In this document: piece after piece, positions 38,307 through 50,506 of the stretch
How positions within the stretch are numbered: position 1 is the first letter of the stretch
Layout of the letters: every line of letters begins with the position of its first letter
DNA from: Aplectana chamaeleonis
Lineage: Eukaryota > Nematoda > Chromadorea > Rhabditida > Cosmocercidae
DNA: 64,000 nt
Direction of reading: 5' to 3'
Assembly: GCA_029168955.1 (NCBI GenBank)
Contig: JAPDOI010000022.1
Coordinates: 620,001 to 684,000, forward strand
Notes under the pieces: model-generated
Told to the model about the DNA's origin: nothing
The model's database searches: none
The model's input: the letters and a program-made list of their open reading frames with translations, nothing else
Made by a program: the position numbers and the translations under genes

Positions 38307-38500
38307 TTGCATATTTATTAAACAAGTGCACAGCCGAATAAGTGGTCCGTCATTTCTTTAAATTTCTAGCGTTTCCTCCGAGTTGCATTGCCAACCATAC
38401 GCATGAGGTATTTCAACTTCTTTTTAACGAGATTCTCACAATTTCTTTAATGTCTAATCATGAACCTTTTCTAGCGAAGCAAAACAGTTATAAATTTCAT
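38307..38500 (-). mobile_element. Fragment related to the split palindrome, copy K2
   Basis: Reverse-orientation counterpart of 30,462-30,615, extending further to a GCGAAGCAAAACAGTTAT block that resembles GCGGAGCAAAACAGTTAG of the palindrome near 26,180. Confidence 0.65.
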
Positions 38501-38749
38501 TTTATTTCCCAGCAAACGTCCCCTTATGAAAAAATGGCTTTCAAGTGCGGAGGGCTTTCCAAGGCATGATGGAGTAAATCGATGTCGCGTTGAAAAACGC
38601 ATTATTGGGGTACGCGTTTGTAGCGGATTTCCGATAAGCTCGTTGGTGTTCATTCAAGCCGCTTGTGTAATGGACGCATTAAGTCTCGCCAACGTAACTT
38701 TGCGCTACATCCCTTCACATGTGACCACACATGCACATTCTTAGACAAA

Positions 38750-39343
38750 CCATCGCTCGGAGGCGGGATCGGCTCCTCCCAATTATCACGTCATCGCCCG
38801 GACAGCGGCTGGGGGCGCAGATACTGCAAGCAGTCACTGTCCGGTATTGGGAATATCAGCGGTCGGCCGCTTTCCGGTCGTTCTATCAGGGCGAGAGTGG
38901 TGCAATCGTCAGAGATGAAGAGATCGCCCGGGATACTGGTTGTTCTTTGAGTAATAACGTGCGAGCCACGTTATCACTAAAAGAACAATCAACTCCTGCG
39001 GGTATAAAGGCGGCTCGTCTTGTGTAGACGGGTAGTTGGCATTTTCCGAGGCCACTGTTGAGAGGTGACCTCGGGTCACTCTCAGGAAGACAATTTTTGG
39101 CGGCCGAGTGAGACTCCCCCATGGCCCACGGTGGAGAAGGGCCTCCTCATTGCGGGATCATGCAGTGATGGGTATCCTTGTTGCGGCCTCGTCGCAGGAT
39201 TAACCTCCTGGCCCACAGGCTGTAACAAGTATCTTATCCTCTTAAGAGGCCTGAATTCTCTCCAGAAAGAGGCGGAAATGAAGAAAAATAGAAGTTAGGG
39301 AAAATTTCGAGGAATCGCCCGGACAGGGACCGCAGTGCCAGTT
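38750..39343. other. GC-rich region of unknown nature with several hairpins
   Basis: This block is clearly richer in G+C than its surroundings. It holds a CGGACAG/CTGTCCG stem (near 38,793 and 38,838), a 22-bp stem at 38,940-38,988, a GGTATAAAGG TATA-like motif near 39,000, a GGTGACC/GGTCAC stem near 39,063, and AATTTTTGG at 39,092, which matches an Sm-protein site. I tried to read it as U1, U2, U4, U5, SL, 7SK, SRP or 5S RNA on both strands and could not. It may be a structured RNA gene, a pseudogene of one, or another transposon. Confidence 0.4.
38940..38988. other. Long perfect-looking hairpin, 22-bp stem, 5-nt loop
   Basis: The segment at 38,940-38,961 pairs with 38,967-38,988 at 20 of 22 positions around the loop CGAGC. 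The stem ends in GATAACGTG/CACGTTATC. The loop is short for an animal microRNA precursor, so a DNA-level inverted repeat is equally likely. Confidence 0.8.
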
Positions 39344-39475
39344 GGGACCGGAGATCGCTCAGAGCAGGACTGCTGTCGAGCGAGAGCTGCTGCTGTCGCC
39401 CAAAGGCGAGATGGCTAACAATTTTTCGGCTCGGAGCGGAGAGAGACAGCGCCGCTCAAGTCGCTCTCCGGTCCC
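39344..39475. mobile_element. Short TIR element, 132 bp
   Basis: GGGACCGGAGATCGC at the left pairs with GCTCTCCGGTCCC at the right. The interior is GC-rich. No second copy is seen. Confidence 0.6.
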
Positions 39476-39666
39476 GCGCGCTGATAGGATGATTTGGTTC
39501 TGAGTTACCACGTAGCTGGCAGATTTTGGCAAGTACTGTGCAGTATGAGCAGTTGAGTCTACCACACTTCGTACATGCTTGTTGACTTCATGATTTCCTT
39601 CTAATTAGGTTGTGGGCCGCAAAACAAGCTTCACTCGGCGTAGGCCAAACGTTCTCAATGATGTTG

Positions 39667-40127
39667 TTCAAAGGCAGTGTTCACGATAAACTTCGTTGTC
39701 GGTTTTTAGCCGGAAACCGAAAGTTCAGGATCTCATTGTTGGAGCACTGGGGTCAAATGAACGAACGTGAAAACAGGCCCGAAAGAGCTCCATACGGGCT
39801 CCGAAGTTCGCTCGCGCTAGCCTTCCGCTCTCGGTCAGAGCTTTCCGAGAAACAGTTTGGTCCGCTTCTACTTTAAAGCGCTGGAGCGCGAGCGCGGGCT
39901 GAGTTTCAGCATTGGGGCGCATTCGCGCATGCTGTCTACTGCAGGCTCATGCCCGCTCAACTGATCCACCGTTGAAATGTGGCTTTCACGAATAAGAGAT
40001 GATTTTGGGATCTTTTGCAGGATTTTTTCATGATTCTTTCTTCACTGATGAAACGTGGTCAAATCTATAAACCTTCGTTTTCTGTTGAGATCTTGAAAAC
40101 GATCTTTATCGTGGACACTGCCTTTAA
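39667..40127. mobile_element. TTAA-type MITE family G
   Basis: The left end is TTCAAAGGCAGTGTTCACGA and the right end TATCGTGGACACTGCCTTTAA, an inverted repeat of about 19 bp; the left TTAA has become TTCA. The interior differs from families B-F except near the ends. Confidence 0.82.
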
Positions 40128-40520
40128 GATCCTAGCATGACTATCATTCACATATGCGTAGCACTAAGCGAGGTTCCATCCGTCAAATAGAGTGGACACC
40201 TAACGAATTTGGTTGTTGTATGTGTATCCGGCTTCCTCCAATATTCCTGACATAATTTTGCGTTCACCTCCGGAGATTCTCTAGAGCGCGCTTTCTCTTT
40301 CGTCTTTACTCAGATTCTTCACAACGCTCTTCTTCATGTGAAGTGAGTGTGCACTGCAAGAACGAAGCATGATGATTTTTTTGACATAGGCTTCTTGTGC
40401 CATATGTACTCCTTGATGCCATGTCTGGATTCGAACTTCAGCTGCTTGAGAAATGGTAGGAAGTCCATTTTCGTCCGGGAATCTCTGCGCTGTGAACTGG
40501 ATATTCGCAACACTACGAAG

Positions 40521-40975
40521 TTAAAGGCAGCGTTCACGATGATAGTCAACCTCGTTGACTTTTCACACAGCGAAATGATAGGCGAGAAAGATCCTAGGCT
40601 CCCAGTGTCGAAAGAACCGCGGTAGAAAACGAGCCAAGAGCGGCAAAATAACGGCTGCAGCAAAGTTAGTTTTGGTGCCCCAGATCCGCCCTCTCTCGGA
40701 ATGAGCAAATAGAGACTCAGATGACAGGAATGATCAAGTCAAGCGAAGTGCTGATGAGTGAGCTGATCGCTTCATTGCACTGGATAGGCATCCTTCTAGC
40801 GATCCAATTCCTCCACGCTCAAAGAAAATCAACGTAAACAAGAGAGGGCCCATTCTTGCTCATAAACGCGTCTTTCCTCTCCTTTTTAAGCATGCCTTGC
40901 TATATAGAGCACCAGACCTTCCGCAAGCCGTGGAGACATCGGAAGTGAAGAATTTAACGTGAACACTGCCTTTAA
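40521..40975. mobile_element. TTAA-type MITE family H
   Basis: TTAA at 40,521 and 40,972. Termini TTAAAGGCAGCGTTCACG and CGTGAACACTGCCTTTAA are inverted repeats. No coding capacity; internal sequence is not shared with the other families that I can see. Confidence 0.85.
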
Positions 40976-41267
40976 AATTCCCGAGCATGGGTGTGTAGGC
41001 CGGAGGCAGCAGATCCTACATGTTGACAAACACAACTCGCTTCAATGTTGCGTTTTGTGAAATGCCATCGAAGTGTCTAAAGATCTTCTCTCTGTCTTAT
41101 TAAAGGTGCACAACAGCTAACGATGGTGCGATTCTTGATCACATTGCTAATTTCAGTGCCATCTTCTGCTACCATGATAGGGAACGCGTATGTACAGATT
41201 TTGCTTGCATCGACAAAGGTTAAGGCCTACTTTAATCCACTCCATAGCGTCGCCTCAGGCAGGTGGA

Positions 41268-41380
41268 GTATTCATAGTCTCCACAAGCTCGTCAAGCGCG
41301 TGACATCAGCGTAGAACGGATTTATACTTCAACGGCACCGCGCCCGCGCGTGACGCGCTGGCGTTGAGGACTATGAATAG
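41268..41380. repeat. Small foldback, sister of the 27.6-kb one
   Basis: TATTCATAGTC at 41,269-41,279 pairs with GACTATGAATA at 41,369-41,379; the loop carries GCGCGTGACGCGC as in the 27,648-27,717 structure. Confidence 0.65.
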
Positions 41381-41397
41381 CCCCTTACGCTGTGCGA

Positions 41398-41540
41398 GCG
41401 AAAGCTAACAGGATCGCAAAGCAGAGGCTGCTAACTTCAACGCAAGCAGAAGCTAACCTCGAAGTAAGCAGAAACGGGTACACGAAACAAGCATTAACCT
41501 CAATGCTAGACGAAAAGAGAACCAGTAGAACACTGCTTTT
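41398..41540. repeat. Degenerate short tandem, about 23-bp period
   Basis: GCAGAGGCTGCTAAC, GCAGAAGCTAACC, GCAGAAACG and GCATTAACCTC recur at about 22-25 bp. Too diverged for an exact unit. Confidence 0.35.
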
Positions 41541-42693
41541 AAGCGAGCGGATGCAAACCTCTATGGATGCCACTCATTGACTTTTGTATAGAGAGCCGTC
41601 CATTCGTCCATATAACTTGTGATCATGCCTTTAGGCGATGAATTTTTCCAGCTTTTCTGCTGTCTTAAATGTTTTCCGATGACAATTCAAAGTGTATTGT
41701 GTTCTGGGTAAATGTTAGGGGTGTGTGTGAAGCTTTTGCACAATCCTTTGCGCTATCGAAAAATCTGGGGAAACCTCTCTTATCTTTTTTGTCAGAAATC
41801 ATTCTTTTCGCACTTTCATCTTCTGTTTCAAACCGATAGCCCATCTACCCAACATACTTACAGATCTAAGAGTCTGTCTCAACCAGACCAGTTGATCCTT
41901 ACCATTTTGGAGGGTTTGGCTCCAGCTTGAAGTGAATGAAAACTTTTTGATAAAAAATTATCTCTAAATTAAACTTGAAGAGCTGTATCGAGCAAACATT
42001 TTCTGATGATTATTGTTCTTGAGGCTCATTTACTATGATTATCTTCAAACGCCATGGAGTCCTGGAAGGTAAATCATGAAATCTCTAAGATGACGCGCCG
42101 GCAGCCACGATTGCCTACAAAAGTGACCATGCGTGTTTTAGTAAGCGCAAGTTGTTATAGTTTGTCCTAGCGACAATGTAGCAGATATATCCTTGCAATG
42201 AGAAAAGTCGCTCCGAGAAGTGTTGCCTTCGTCTTGATGTCGAGGTCAAGCGGGACTGAAACACAACATTAGTCAGAATTTCAAAGCTGTTGTTCAAGTT
42301 TTTTTCCAGTTTTTCTGCTGTTCGAGTGTTTGGACTATTTACCCAAACTATGTGCGGCTAGCGTTGGGTAAATTGCCTATCCATGCTGACCGATTTTTCG
42401 CTAAATGCTGACTCGAATATAAACTTACACGACACTTGGAAAGTGTCTGCATCCATGAAAAATTCTGTCAATAGGCCACGCCATGCCTTCCTGATGCATC
42501 CAATCCGTTCACCATCGAGTGTTTGAATCTTTAACATTGTTTATATGTTGGTTTTTCCGCTGGGTTTGCTAGGAATTTGGCGTCTAATGTGAGTTTCAGT
42601 CAGTGAAAAAATTATCACGGCCGTGATGTGGGGGCGTTTCAGCTCGCTCTGGCACGCTCCACTCGTTGATACGTTCGCGGCGCTATATCGGCA
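41541..42693. other. Unrecognised intergenic sequence
   Basis: AT-rich; no supported gene or repeat seen. Confidence 0.5.
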
Positions 42694-43187
42694 TTAAAGG
42701 CAGCAGACACGCTCAAAAAGTTGTTGAGATAACTACATTAGTGGGGTCGTGCAGGGCCTAGAAGAGCCCTCACGAAGTTGGAAGAGTTGAAAACGAGTTA
42801 AAATTGCCGTACTTGATCCGTGTTAGAGTCACTAAATCATCCTTTCTCCGCCCACCGATACGGGCTCCGCCCCTCAATACAAATGTTCAATGCTCGATTG
42901 CGGTCATCTTTGCTCATTTTCACGCTTCTAACGACGTAAGCGTTCCAGAAAAAGGCCGTAAGAGTACATTAGCGTCGTTATCCCAACAAATTTGTCCGCT
43001 AGCTCCGCTATTTCAGCCAATGCGGTAAAACTCGTCCACATCTGGGCCAATATAGAACGAACCGTTTATATCTTCATTTCAGTCGATTTTCTTCCGGTTT
43101 TTCGTTATCTCTGAATATTCGCAGCTTCAGACTTTCGATTCATTCCACTAAATTGATATCATTTTTGATCGTGTATACTGCCTTTAA
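42694..43187. mobile_element. TTAA-type MITE family E, copy 1
   Basis: TTAA at 42,694 and 43,184. Termini are TTAAAGGCAGCAGACACGCT and ATCGTGTATACTGCCTTTAA. Internal blocks match 29,296-30,026 in reverse. Confidence 0.87.
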
Positions 43188-44149
43188 CCCATTCGACCCA
43201 ACCACGTGTCACACCGGTGGGACACGCTTTTGAAAAAGGATTGCTTGCTCTACCACAAAGACGAATTTTAAACTTTCTCACGCTCAATGTATTAGCCTAT
43301 TCTAGACTTGACAACGGAAGTCGCGGTCCACCACTAACTACAGCCTTTTTTGTGAAAATATTTAGCTGGGGCTCAGTGCGCGAAGACCGTTGCAAAAATA
43401 ATTTTTCGAGCGAATTATGAGTTCTTTTTGCTTTCGTTGCTGTTCGTAGCTTTATCAGCAGGAAAACTTGAGCAAAAATAAAGTTTTGTTCACTTGGAAA
43501 CGTGCCACTACCATATCTACACTCATCTTGATCCCAGAACCTAGATTTTGTTCAATCTAATCTCTTTTACTCATCATGACTATACTTAAGCCTACACGAA
43601 ACAAATTTTGTGAACAGGCAGTAGGTCTTCTAGTGGCATTCAAATAAACTAATTTACGGTGGCGTGCCATTCGACCTCGCGTGTCCCACCAGTAGGACAC
43701 TGTCTGACGGTAACATAATACAACTGGAGTGAAAATCAAATGTTTTTTGAGGAAGCAAGCCATGGACTTAACTTTGTACATCACTTTGCTACAGTTCGTC
43801 CTACTGATGAACAAAGCGTGCTGCGGCAAGTCTTATCGTCTTTTTCCTGGGACGCTGCGATGGCTGTATTGTCCATATCATAATTTGAGAAGCGGCGACG
43901 CAGCTGTCTTACCGTTATCATGAGGAACCAAGCCGTTTTCTCGGCAGATAACGCAATGACGAAATAACCACATCGCTCCGGAATTAGCCATATAATGGCC
44001 GCGACGCCCGGTTCCTAGAGATATGACAGGAATCATTCTAGTTTGGAGGCTCTTATTCACGATGCTCTGCATTTTCGAGATTGTTAAGCTGAACAGATTG
44101 CTTCTTCACCGGGCAAAACTAAAATGGCGAAGAAATCGGGAGAAACGCA
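43188..44149. other. Unrecognised intergenic sequence
   Basis: No supported gene. CCCACCAGTAGGACAC near 43,686 and CACCGGTGGGACACGC near 43,212 look like an inverted pair about 470 bp apart and could mark the ends of another element. Confidence 0.4.
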
Positions 44150-44325
44150 CGAGGGGAGGATTACGTGAGATTTTGCCCGAGCCGTACGCGTACATTTCAG
44201 CAGGAGATTTTGTCCGCGAGAGAGGAGATAATGCCCTCCTGAAGGGGAGAATTTACCCGCGAACAGGGAAAAAGTACCCGCAAGGAGGGCAGAGAAAACT
44301 TCCGTCGCGAGTGCGAGATTTGGAT
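44150..44325 (+). repeat. Degenerate 22-bp minisatellite, left copy
   Basis: Units of about 22-25 bp with the core GGGAGAATTTACCCGCGAACAG and variants such as GGAGATTTTGTCCGCGAGAG. It is the plus-orientation relative of the minisatellite at 45,135-45,305. Confidence 0.55.
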
Positions 44326-45134
44326 TGCGCTAGAAAACATCATGCTAGTTATGAGTGGTGCTCCGTTCGCTACTCTGCTGCCGTTTCTCCATTTTTGCTC
44401 CTTTTGCTGGTTCTCCATTTTTTTTTGCTAAGCCTAAGCCTAAGCCTACTGCCATCGATTTGGGATGGATCTGTTCCAGACCGCTACGCAGATTCGCGCA
44501 ATCATTTTAATTGATGAATGGACCGGAGCCGCGACAGTGAATCACCCTGCGCGAATCGAAACCCATTCTCTAGTGAGGCCGCCAACCTTGCACGGCCAGC
44601 CGCCTGGTCCATCGTCAGACTAAAATGAAAAACGTAAACCATAAGACCGGCAGAGCTGGAATGACAGCGCAAGAATTCAAGAAGAAATCCAACTTTTATA
44701 TCTCTGCTATTCTGACCCACAAATCTACGAGACATTTAGACTATTTGGACTCTCTAGCCAGGCTTATTGCTCTGCTTTGATATCACTTAATTACTTTTGA
44801 ATGGGTTTCTTACCTCAGGAGTAACACCATTTTCTAACTTCACAGAAGTTGATTAAATTCTAATTAGTTAGTAAGCATTCTACTATTTACCACATTTTGC
44901 TTATCCGAATGAAGTTTAAGCACATACAATATTTCATGGCTTTGTTCTTTTTCAGTTTTTCGCACAATGAAATTATCTATGAAACTGCAGTTTGGATGAG
45001 GTTTCGATAAACTTATACTGTGGGTACGCGTGTGCAAGCGTTGAACATTTTATTCTAGAGGTTGCACGCTAGGCATAACCGTCTATTCAACATAAGAACT
45101 GAGGTCATAGAAGAACTGTATTTTTGATGCTGGC
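44326..45134. other. Unrecognised intergenic sequence
   Basis: Contains CCTAAG(CCTAAG)2 near 44,432; otherwise nothing recognised. Confidence 0.45.
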
Positions 45135-45305
45135 ATTTTCCTTTCTCGTGGCGGGTATTTTCTCCCCTCGTAGCAGGCGTTTCCTCCTCTCGTAGCGAGC
45201 ATTTTTCTCCCCTCGTGGCGGGCATTTTCTCCCCCTCGCGGGCATATTCTCCACGCGCTACGCATCGGGCAAATTCTCCGGGCATTCAGAGCGAATTCTC
45301 CGTAA
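45135..45305 (-). repeat. 22-bp minisatellite, right copy, reversed
   Basis: Five to seven units of 22 bp, core CTCGTGGCGGGYATTTTCTCC on the plus strand, most regular at 45,150-45,235 and decaying to the right. On the minus strand the core is GGAGAAAATGCCCGCCACG, matching the left copy about 1 kb away. Confidence 0.75.
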
Positions 45306-45807
45306 ACCCACGAGGAGTACACGAAAGTTGTGGTCTCACTTAAACGTGACTAACTACCAGTTTCAGTTACTTTGAGAAGTGCTGCAAAAAAAAAAAACAA
45401 ACGTACCAGGAAGCGTGAGTTTTTACTTCACAGTCATTGCAAGCTGGTTGTTCAATTTTCAGAACTGCTTTTCCCTTATGGTTTTCCACCCAGAAATTTA
45501 GCTTGCAGCAACTACTTCGCATTGAATCGTTCGACCGAGCTGCAGGTAAGAGCAGTGTAGGCTGGCTTTACCCCAATTCAAATCTTGCTTGCTTGTTTTT
45601 CATTAATGAAGTTCTAAAGTGTGTCCAAATGAGACTGGTCAGCCACGCAGCCCAACCGGCGTGCAGAGTGGTTCAGCCGTCGCGTATGCAATTGATAAAG
45701 GGGCAGGGCCGACGGTGGCTGAAGCAGCAGGCTTCAATAAATTCGTTGTACAGCCATACGGGAGAGGGTGACAGCCGTTTAAATTGCAGTCCAACACTCT
45801 GGAATTG

Positions 45808-46085
45808 TGTTTCTGCTTTTCTTCCTATCTTGAAAACGGTCCCACGCTGGCGATTCCCAACGTTGCCTCTAGAATAGTACAAGACCCCTGAGAACGGAGT
45901 TATGGCCGCTCGAAAGGGTGGCTGCGGACGCAAGGTGGGCGTGAAGTATTCCAGGGCTTTTAACCTCCGTAATTTGCAACCTTGATGCATACGAAGCGCA
46001 CCTGAACGAAGAGAGAGCCTAGATTGAACGGAAGAACGGGGCCGTATTCCGGAAACCACCGCTTATCTGCTCCACTATTGAGCTC
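45808..46085. mobile_element. Diverged fragment of MITE family D
   Basis: Shares CCTATCTTGAAAACGGTCCC, ATAGTACAAGACC, GAACGGAGTTATGGCC and GAACGGGGCC with the D copies at 37.5, 53.9 and 63.7 kb, but has lost recognisable ends. Confidence 0.6.
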
Positions 46086-46293
46086 GAAATATCATGCAAG
46101 GGGCGTAGCAAAGTATTCAGATGTGGGCTCCTTGCTCTCTCAACTCAATCGGAGGAATTGAAAATTCATACTTGGCAGGTGTTATACAGGGTGGATCTAC
46201 TTCTACAATTATGTGGAAATCCCAGATTTCGTCCCTGAGCTTGGGCTTTAAAGGATGCTATGTGTTGACACGATGTACATCATGGGGCAAATG

Positions 46294-46323
46294 ACATCGC
46301 AGCGCGAATTTGTGGCGCGATGT
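46294..46323. repeat. 30-nt near-perfect palindrome
   Basis: ACATCGCAGCGCGAATT followed by TGTGGCGCGATGT; the arms pair except at the centre. Function unknown. Confidence 0.5.
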
Positions 46324-48510
46324 AAGTGTTGCTGCCTCCTAGCATCCCAACCATGCAAATCGAGTGTCAAAAATCCACCCTTCGCAGCCGGGCCTAGTGT
46401 AGCACGCTCGCGCCGTTCGTAGTCGGCCAGGTCGATACGCATATATTACATTGCTCACTCACCAAAGGAAGAGTTCAGAGCTGTAAATAGCATCTACAAA
46501 AACGGTATCCTTTGGGCATCCATTGTGGAATTTCTTCGTATAACACCCAGAAGTACTTTGGGTTAAAGAAGATATGAAAGCTCAAGAAAGGTCGTTTTCT
46601 GGTATATTGATTCCATCTAAAATGCTCAGTAATCTTTCGAAGATCTGGAAACGGAGCTGTGTTCGGCGCTCAAGCTGATTCCGTGGAAGAAAGCTTGGAT
46701 CGAAGCACATTTTTCGAGAATTGAACCATGAAAAATGGACCTGGGGTGGTAGCAATCCCTCCGAAACTGCGAGTTTCGAAGAGATCGAAGCATGTACAGG
46801 TATTTTGCGAAATTCGACCTCAAAAGAAGAGCCGATTTCGAGGCGATATGGCAATAAACAGACTTCAAACCGTATCCTTGAGGTTCCCCACCTCAAAATG
46901 ACCTATATTATAAATCTGGTGCAAAGTGGTCAACTTGCTCCCTATCACATGCTCCGTTCTATAGAGCTCATTGCGGAATTGCCTCATACTTTCGAGCATC
47001 CTGCTCCCGAGATGGCTGGAACTGGCAGCCTCTCTGCCTCTTCGCCAGGTGGGCAGAGAAATGAGAAACAGCGTAGCGGCGGTGGAGGCGCGAGACACTG
47101 CCAGTTTCGGGGGAGAAAAAGTGGTGCGGAGAGACATTTTCGTCGATCATGCGAGGCCGTCGAACAGCCAGCCAGCTGTCGACAGCCGCCTGGCGGTAGT
47201 GGCCGCGCTTAGTCATCCTGGCCGCACGTAGACACCTCCCTAGATGATTGGTGATGGACTGAGGTCATGCACATAGATCAGCGTTTGTTGGAGCGTGCAG
47301 TACAACGTGCAATACAACTTTTGAGACACTTAAAATAGGTTTTAGTCTCAGCGGTAAAGCCCAGTAGATATTGCGGGATACGTCAATCTATCACGCATGA
47401 TGGAGAAATTCACCAATTTTTTAAAGAAGTGGAACTTCGCGTGAGCACAAATCCTGGAGTGTAAAACATCCTCCAATTTTTGAGGGTTGAGACCCCGTGG
47501 TCTCCAGCATGATTACCTTCAGGCTGCGTGCTGCAACAGTCGGACCAGGATTTCGTTTTCAATTTTAGAAAACGATTTCCCTAAAAATCAAAGAACGATG
47601 AAAAAGCAAATTCGAGAACGATTTCCTAGATAGACGAAAACAAACTTTTCTTGTTCGAACCAACAAGAAGGAAAAATTTCTACTCTTGCCATCGTTAAGA
47701 CGAACTAACAAAGTTACAAAGCGAGATCAGAAAATCTCAATCGTATGCAGGTGTAACCGAACGATGGAAATGGTTAGAATTGGAGTTTCACATAAGAATC
47801 TAAAAGGTGAAGAATTGTGGCAGCAAAGCACAGCAATAATATTTGCAATAAAATCAAAAAGTATAATAATTTCTCTCGAAGAATGGTGAGGAAAATGAAT
47901 ACGCCGGAGTCTCACGTCATTGAGATCCTGGTATTGTTGTCCGGTAAGGTGGACAGAATTCATTTTGAAAAAGGTACAATCAACATAATCTCCTAAGTAT
48001 GTGTTATACATATATGACTATGCAGGAAACGAGGTTCCCATTCCTCTGGACCAACCACTTCATTAAATACACCTTGAGTAATTAATTTTTAATTTACGTG
48101 TTCCTCTATCATTTTTACGTTCAAAGTGATTACTACAACATTAGCTACTACATAGTCTGAATCTCTGCAGTGGCCAAATTCACAATGCTGTGTTTTGCTA
48201 TAGGAGCTAGCTATAATGGTATCATCACCCTCTGGTAGTGCAATCTTGATGCAACGCCAGTGATCGCCGCTATGGCTCTGGCGCTGCAGGTTCTATTCCT
48301 CTTGAAGTAACAGTTTTGCAAGGAAACCCAACACCTCGAATCACGATGCTTGTATGGTCCCGGTTTCAAACAGTTTCATTCTGCGAGTTTTGGAACGCTA
48401 GCTCGCAACATTAAACTCGTAGTTTCGCAAGGATTACTACCGTCCCTGAGCCTTTCCTTTTGGTTTCCTCGACTACTCGCCTGAGCTGCTTTCAGGTTGT
48501 CGATTTGAAA
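46324..48510. other. Unrecognised intergenic sequence
   Basis: A plus-strand open frame of 163 codons (46,721-47,212) and antisense ones exist but resemble no family I know and lie in locally GC-rich sequence. No gene is called. Confidence 0.45.
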
Positions 48511-48690
48511 TTAATCGAAAAGTCACTCGAATCGAGTTTATTCGAAATTATTCGATATTTGGAATTCAATGAAGGGTCATGTGAATCTATTCGAAAATCG
48601 GACTTCAAAAAACAGGGTCGTCCGAATCTATTCAATATTCGGGTTCTAAAAGCGGTCATTCGAATCTATTTGATATGCGATTCAGAGCAC
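48511..48690. repeat. Degenerate tandem, about 40-bp period
   Basis: The phrase GGTCATNYGAATCTATT recurs at about 48,586, 48,626 and 48,655, with an earlier weak copy around 48,515. Confidence 0.45.
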
Positions 48691-48817
48691 AGCTATATTA
48701 CTTACCTTATGTTCCTGAGGATCCATAGTGGTGCATTCATCGCAGCACTCATCACTGCTCGCGCACATTCCGTCACATCCTGTCAAAATCACAAGTTGCA
48801 CATGTGTCTGCGATAAC

Positions 48818-49794
48818 TCTAAAGGCAGTAGACGCGCTCAAAAAAGGTGCGGATTCTATGAGATAAATCGGAGGCTTGAAGCTGGTGGTATGGGAAAATA
48901 ACGAAAAAAAGAGACAAGAAACTGAAAATAAAATACAGTAATAAGGTTGCTTTTGTTATGGGGTAAAGGTGGAGAGTTATGTCAGAAATAGCCGAAACTG
49001 ACGACAAAACAGTCCAGGTTAAGAAGCCCATACTTTTGCAGTCCGTGCTAGAACGCTCACCTCATTGGAAGCATCAAGGAAGCCAGCCGAAGTGGAGTCA
49101 TATAGCCTTGATCAAACGATTAATCTGGATGTTTTGTGTTGCAGGAGGCGGAGTAGTCGAACTTATGGTGAGGGTTGTCGACATTTTATGTCTATTCTGC
49201 TCGAATTTAGTAGATTTTGACTCGTTTTTGGCGACCTTCCAACGCGGTGTGAGCGTTCTGTTGTACAAGCCTGGACCCTTCACCTGCGTAACGTAGTTAT
49301 TTTCAAAAACTTTTTTGGGTATCGTCTTCTTCCTCCCTGGGCAGAATATGTCGATAAAAACAGTTGTTGTGTTAGTTTTATGAGAAGGTAGATCTGGCCA
49401 CCAAAACTGGGAAATGAGTGAAAAGCTGGAGAAGAAACGCTCAAGAGCAAGTTATTGCTCAGTGTCCGCCCACCAACAGTTTTCAGGGATTTTCATTTTA
49501 TGCCCGTTACTTCTTTACTTTTTCGCTTGTAAAGTAAAAGTAGAATTCTGAGCAATTCTAGAGACTACTGACTGCGTAGAGGAGCAAAACAGAAAAAAAA
49601 CGGGCATATTAAGCATTCATGAAAAAATCTCTTTAATTGTGCAGGGCGTATGGACACCTGTGATTTGCGCGTTGCTTCTGTGCGTTTTTTCTCTCTAATT
49701 TAAACTTTTTTCGCTTGTTCATTTTTTGTAGAAGACAAAATCTACATTCTGATTAAGAGAGCTCACAAATCGTTATTGCGCACTCTGCCTTTAA
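48818..49794. mobile_element. Probable TTAA-type MITE, family I
   Basis: The left end is CTAAAGGCAGTAGACGCGC and the right end TTGCGCACTCTGCCTTTAA, matching the family terminus with several changes. The interior shows no protein family. The 105-codon frame at 48,979-49,296 has no recognised similarity. Confidence 0.55.
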
Positions 49795-50294
49795 GTGCTA
49801 GCATACCTCCAGAACAACACTTGTACGGCCGATGAAGGCGAAAAATTTCCTGCGAAAAATATCAGTAGCATCAAGCGCAAATTGAGTGAATAGAATGACT
49901 CTGTATAGGAGCAGACTTCACTTTTCCTTGGGAATCCACAATGTGCATAACAAACGGACGGTCGGGACCGCAAACCATCCGGTTCCACAACATCTGACTC
50001 TTTCAAAAGCATACGAAGATCTAAAATTGTCAGGAGTTAGGGCCACTCTGTTCCACTATTTGTAAGAAAAAACTAGTTGAGATTCGTCGCGCTGGGAGTA
50101 TTTCGACGTTATGATTATAATAATCGATTTGCATTCGTGACGAAGAATCAACACGCAGCTGGAGTGCACGACGCCCATCGGCAGGGATAGTAAGTATTCT
50201 GGGGCAGAATGCACATCAACGCTGCAGAGATTGGGGCTGGGGAGGGCAGTCGACATCATTGGACGATTGCAGTGCATGGAGCAGTAGATCATTT

Positions 50295-50378
50295 AATCAA
50301 TCGTGCCCCGGCAGTGTTGTTTGCTGCTCTTGTTACTGCCTCAGCCTTCTATCTGGGGCAGCAGGGGCACGATTGATT
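50295..50378. repeat. 84-bp element with perfect 15-bp inverted ends
   Basis: AATCAATCGTGCCCC at 50,295-50,309 and its exact complement at 50,364-50,378. Confidence 0.7.
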
Positions 50379-50506
50379 TTAGTGTTTTACGGAGATCATC
50401 AAAGGCGCAGGCTGCCCTGCCCCCGCCCCAACCTGGCCTGCATTCCGGCACCCCTGAGGAGTGTCCATGACCCAGGCAGGAGATAGGGTCAGCACAGGCC
50501 TATAGC

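Noticed and set aside
39060..39250. U1, U2 or U4 small nuclear RNA
   Set aside because: The Sm-like site is present, but the diagnostic 5' and stem-loop sequences could not be found on either strand. Kept only as an unexplained region.
44023..44514. 163-codon open frame with a leucine-rich stretch
   Set aside because: It runs through the 22-bp minisatellite and low-complexity CTAAGC repeats; no domain is recognisable.
46721..47212. 163-codon open frame
   Set aside because: No recognised domain; overlaps several antisense frames in a GC-rich patch. Could be an exon, but nothing supports it.
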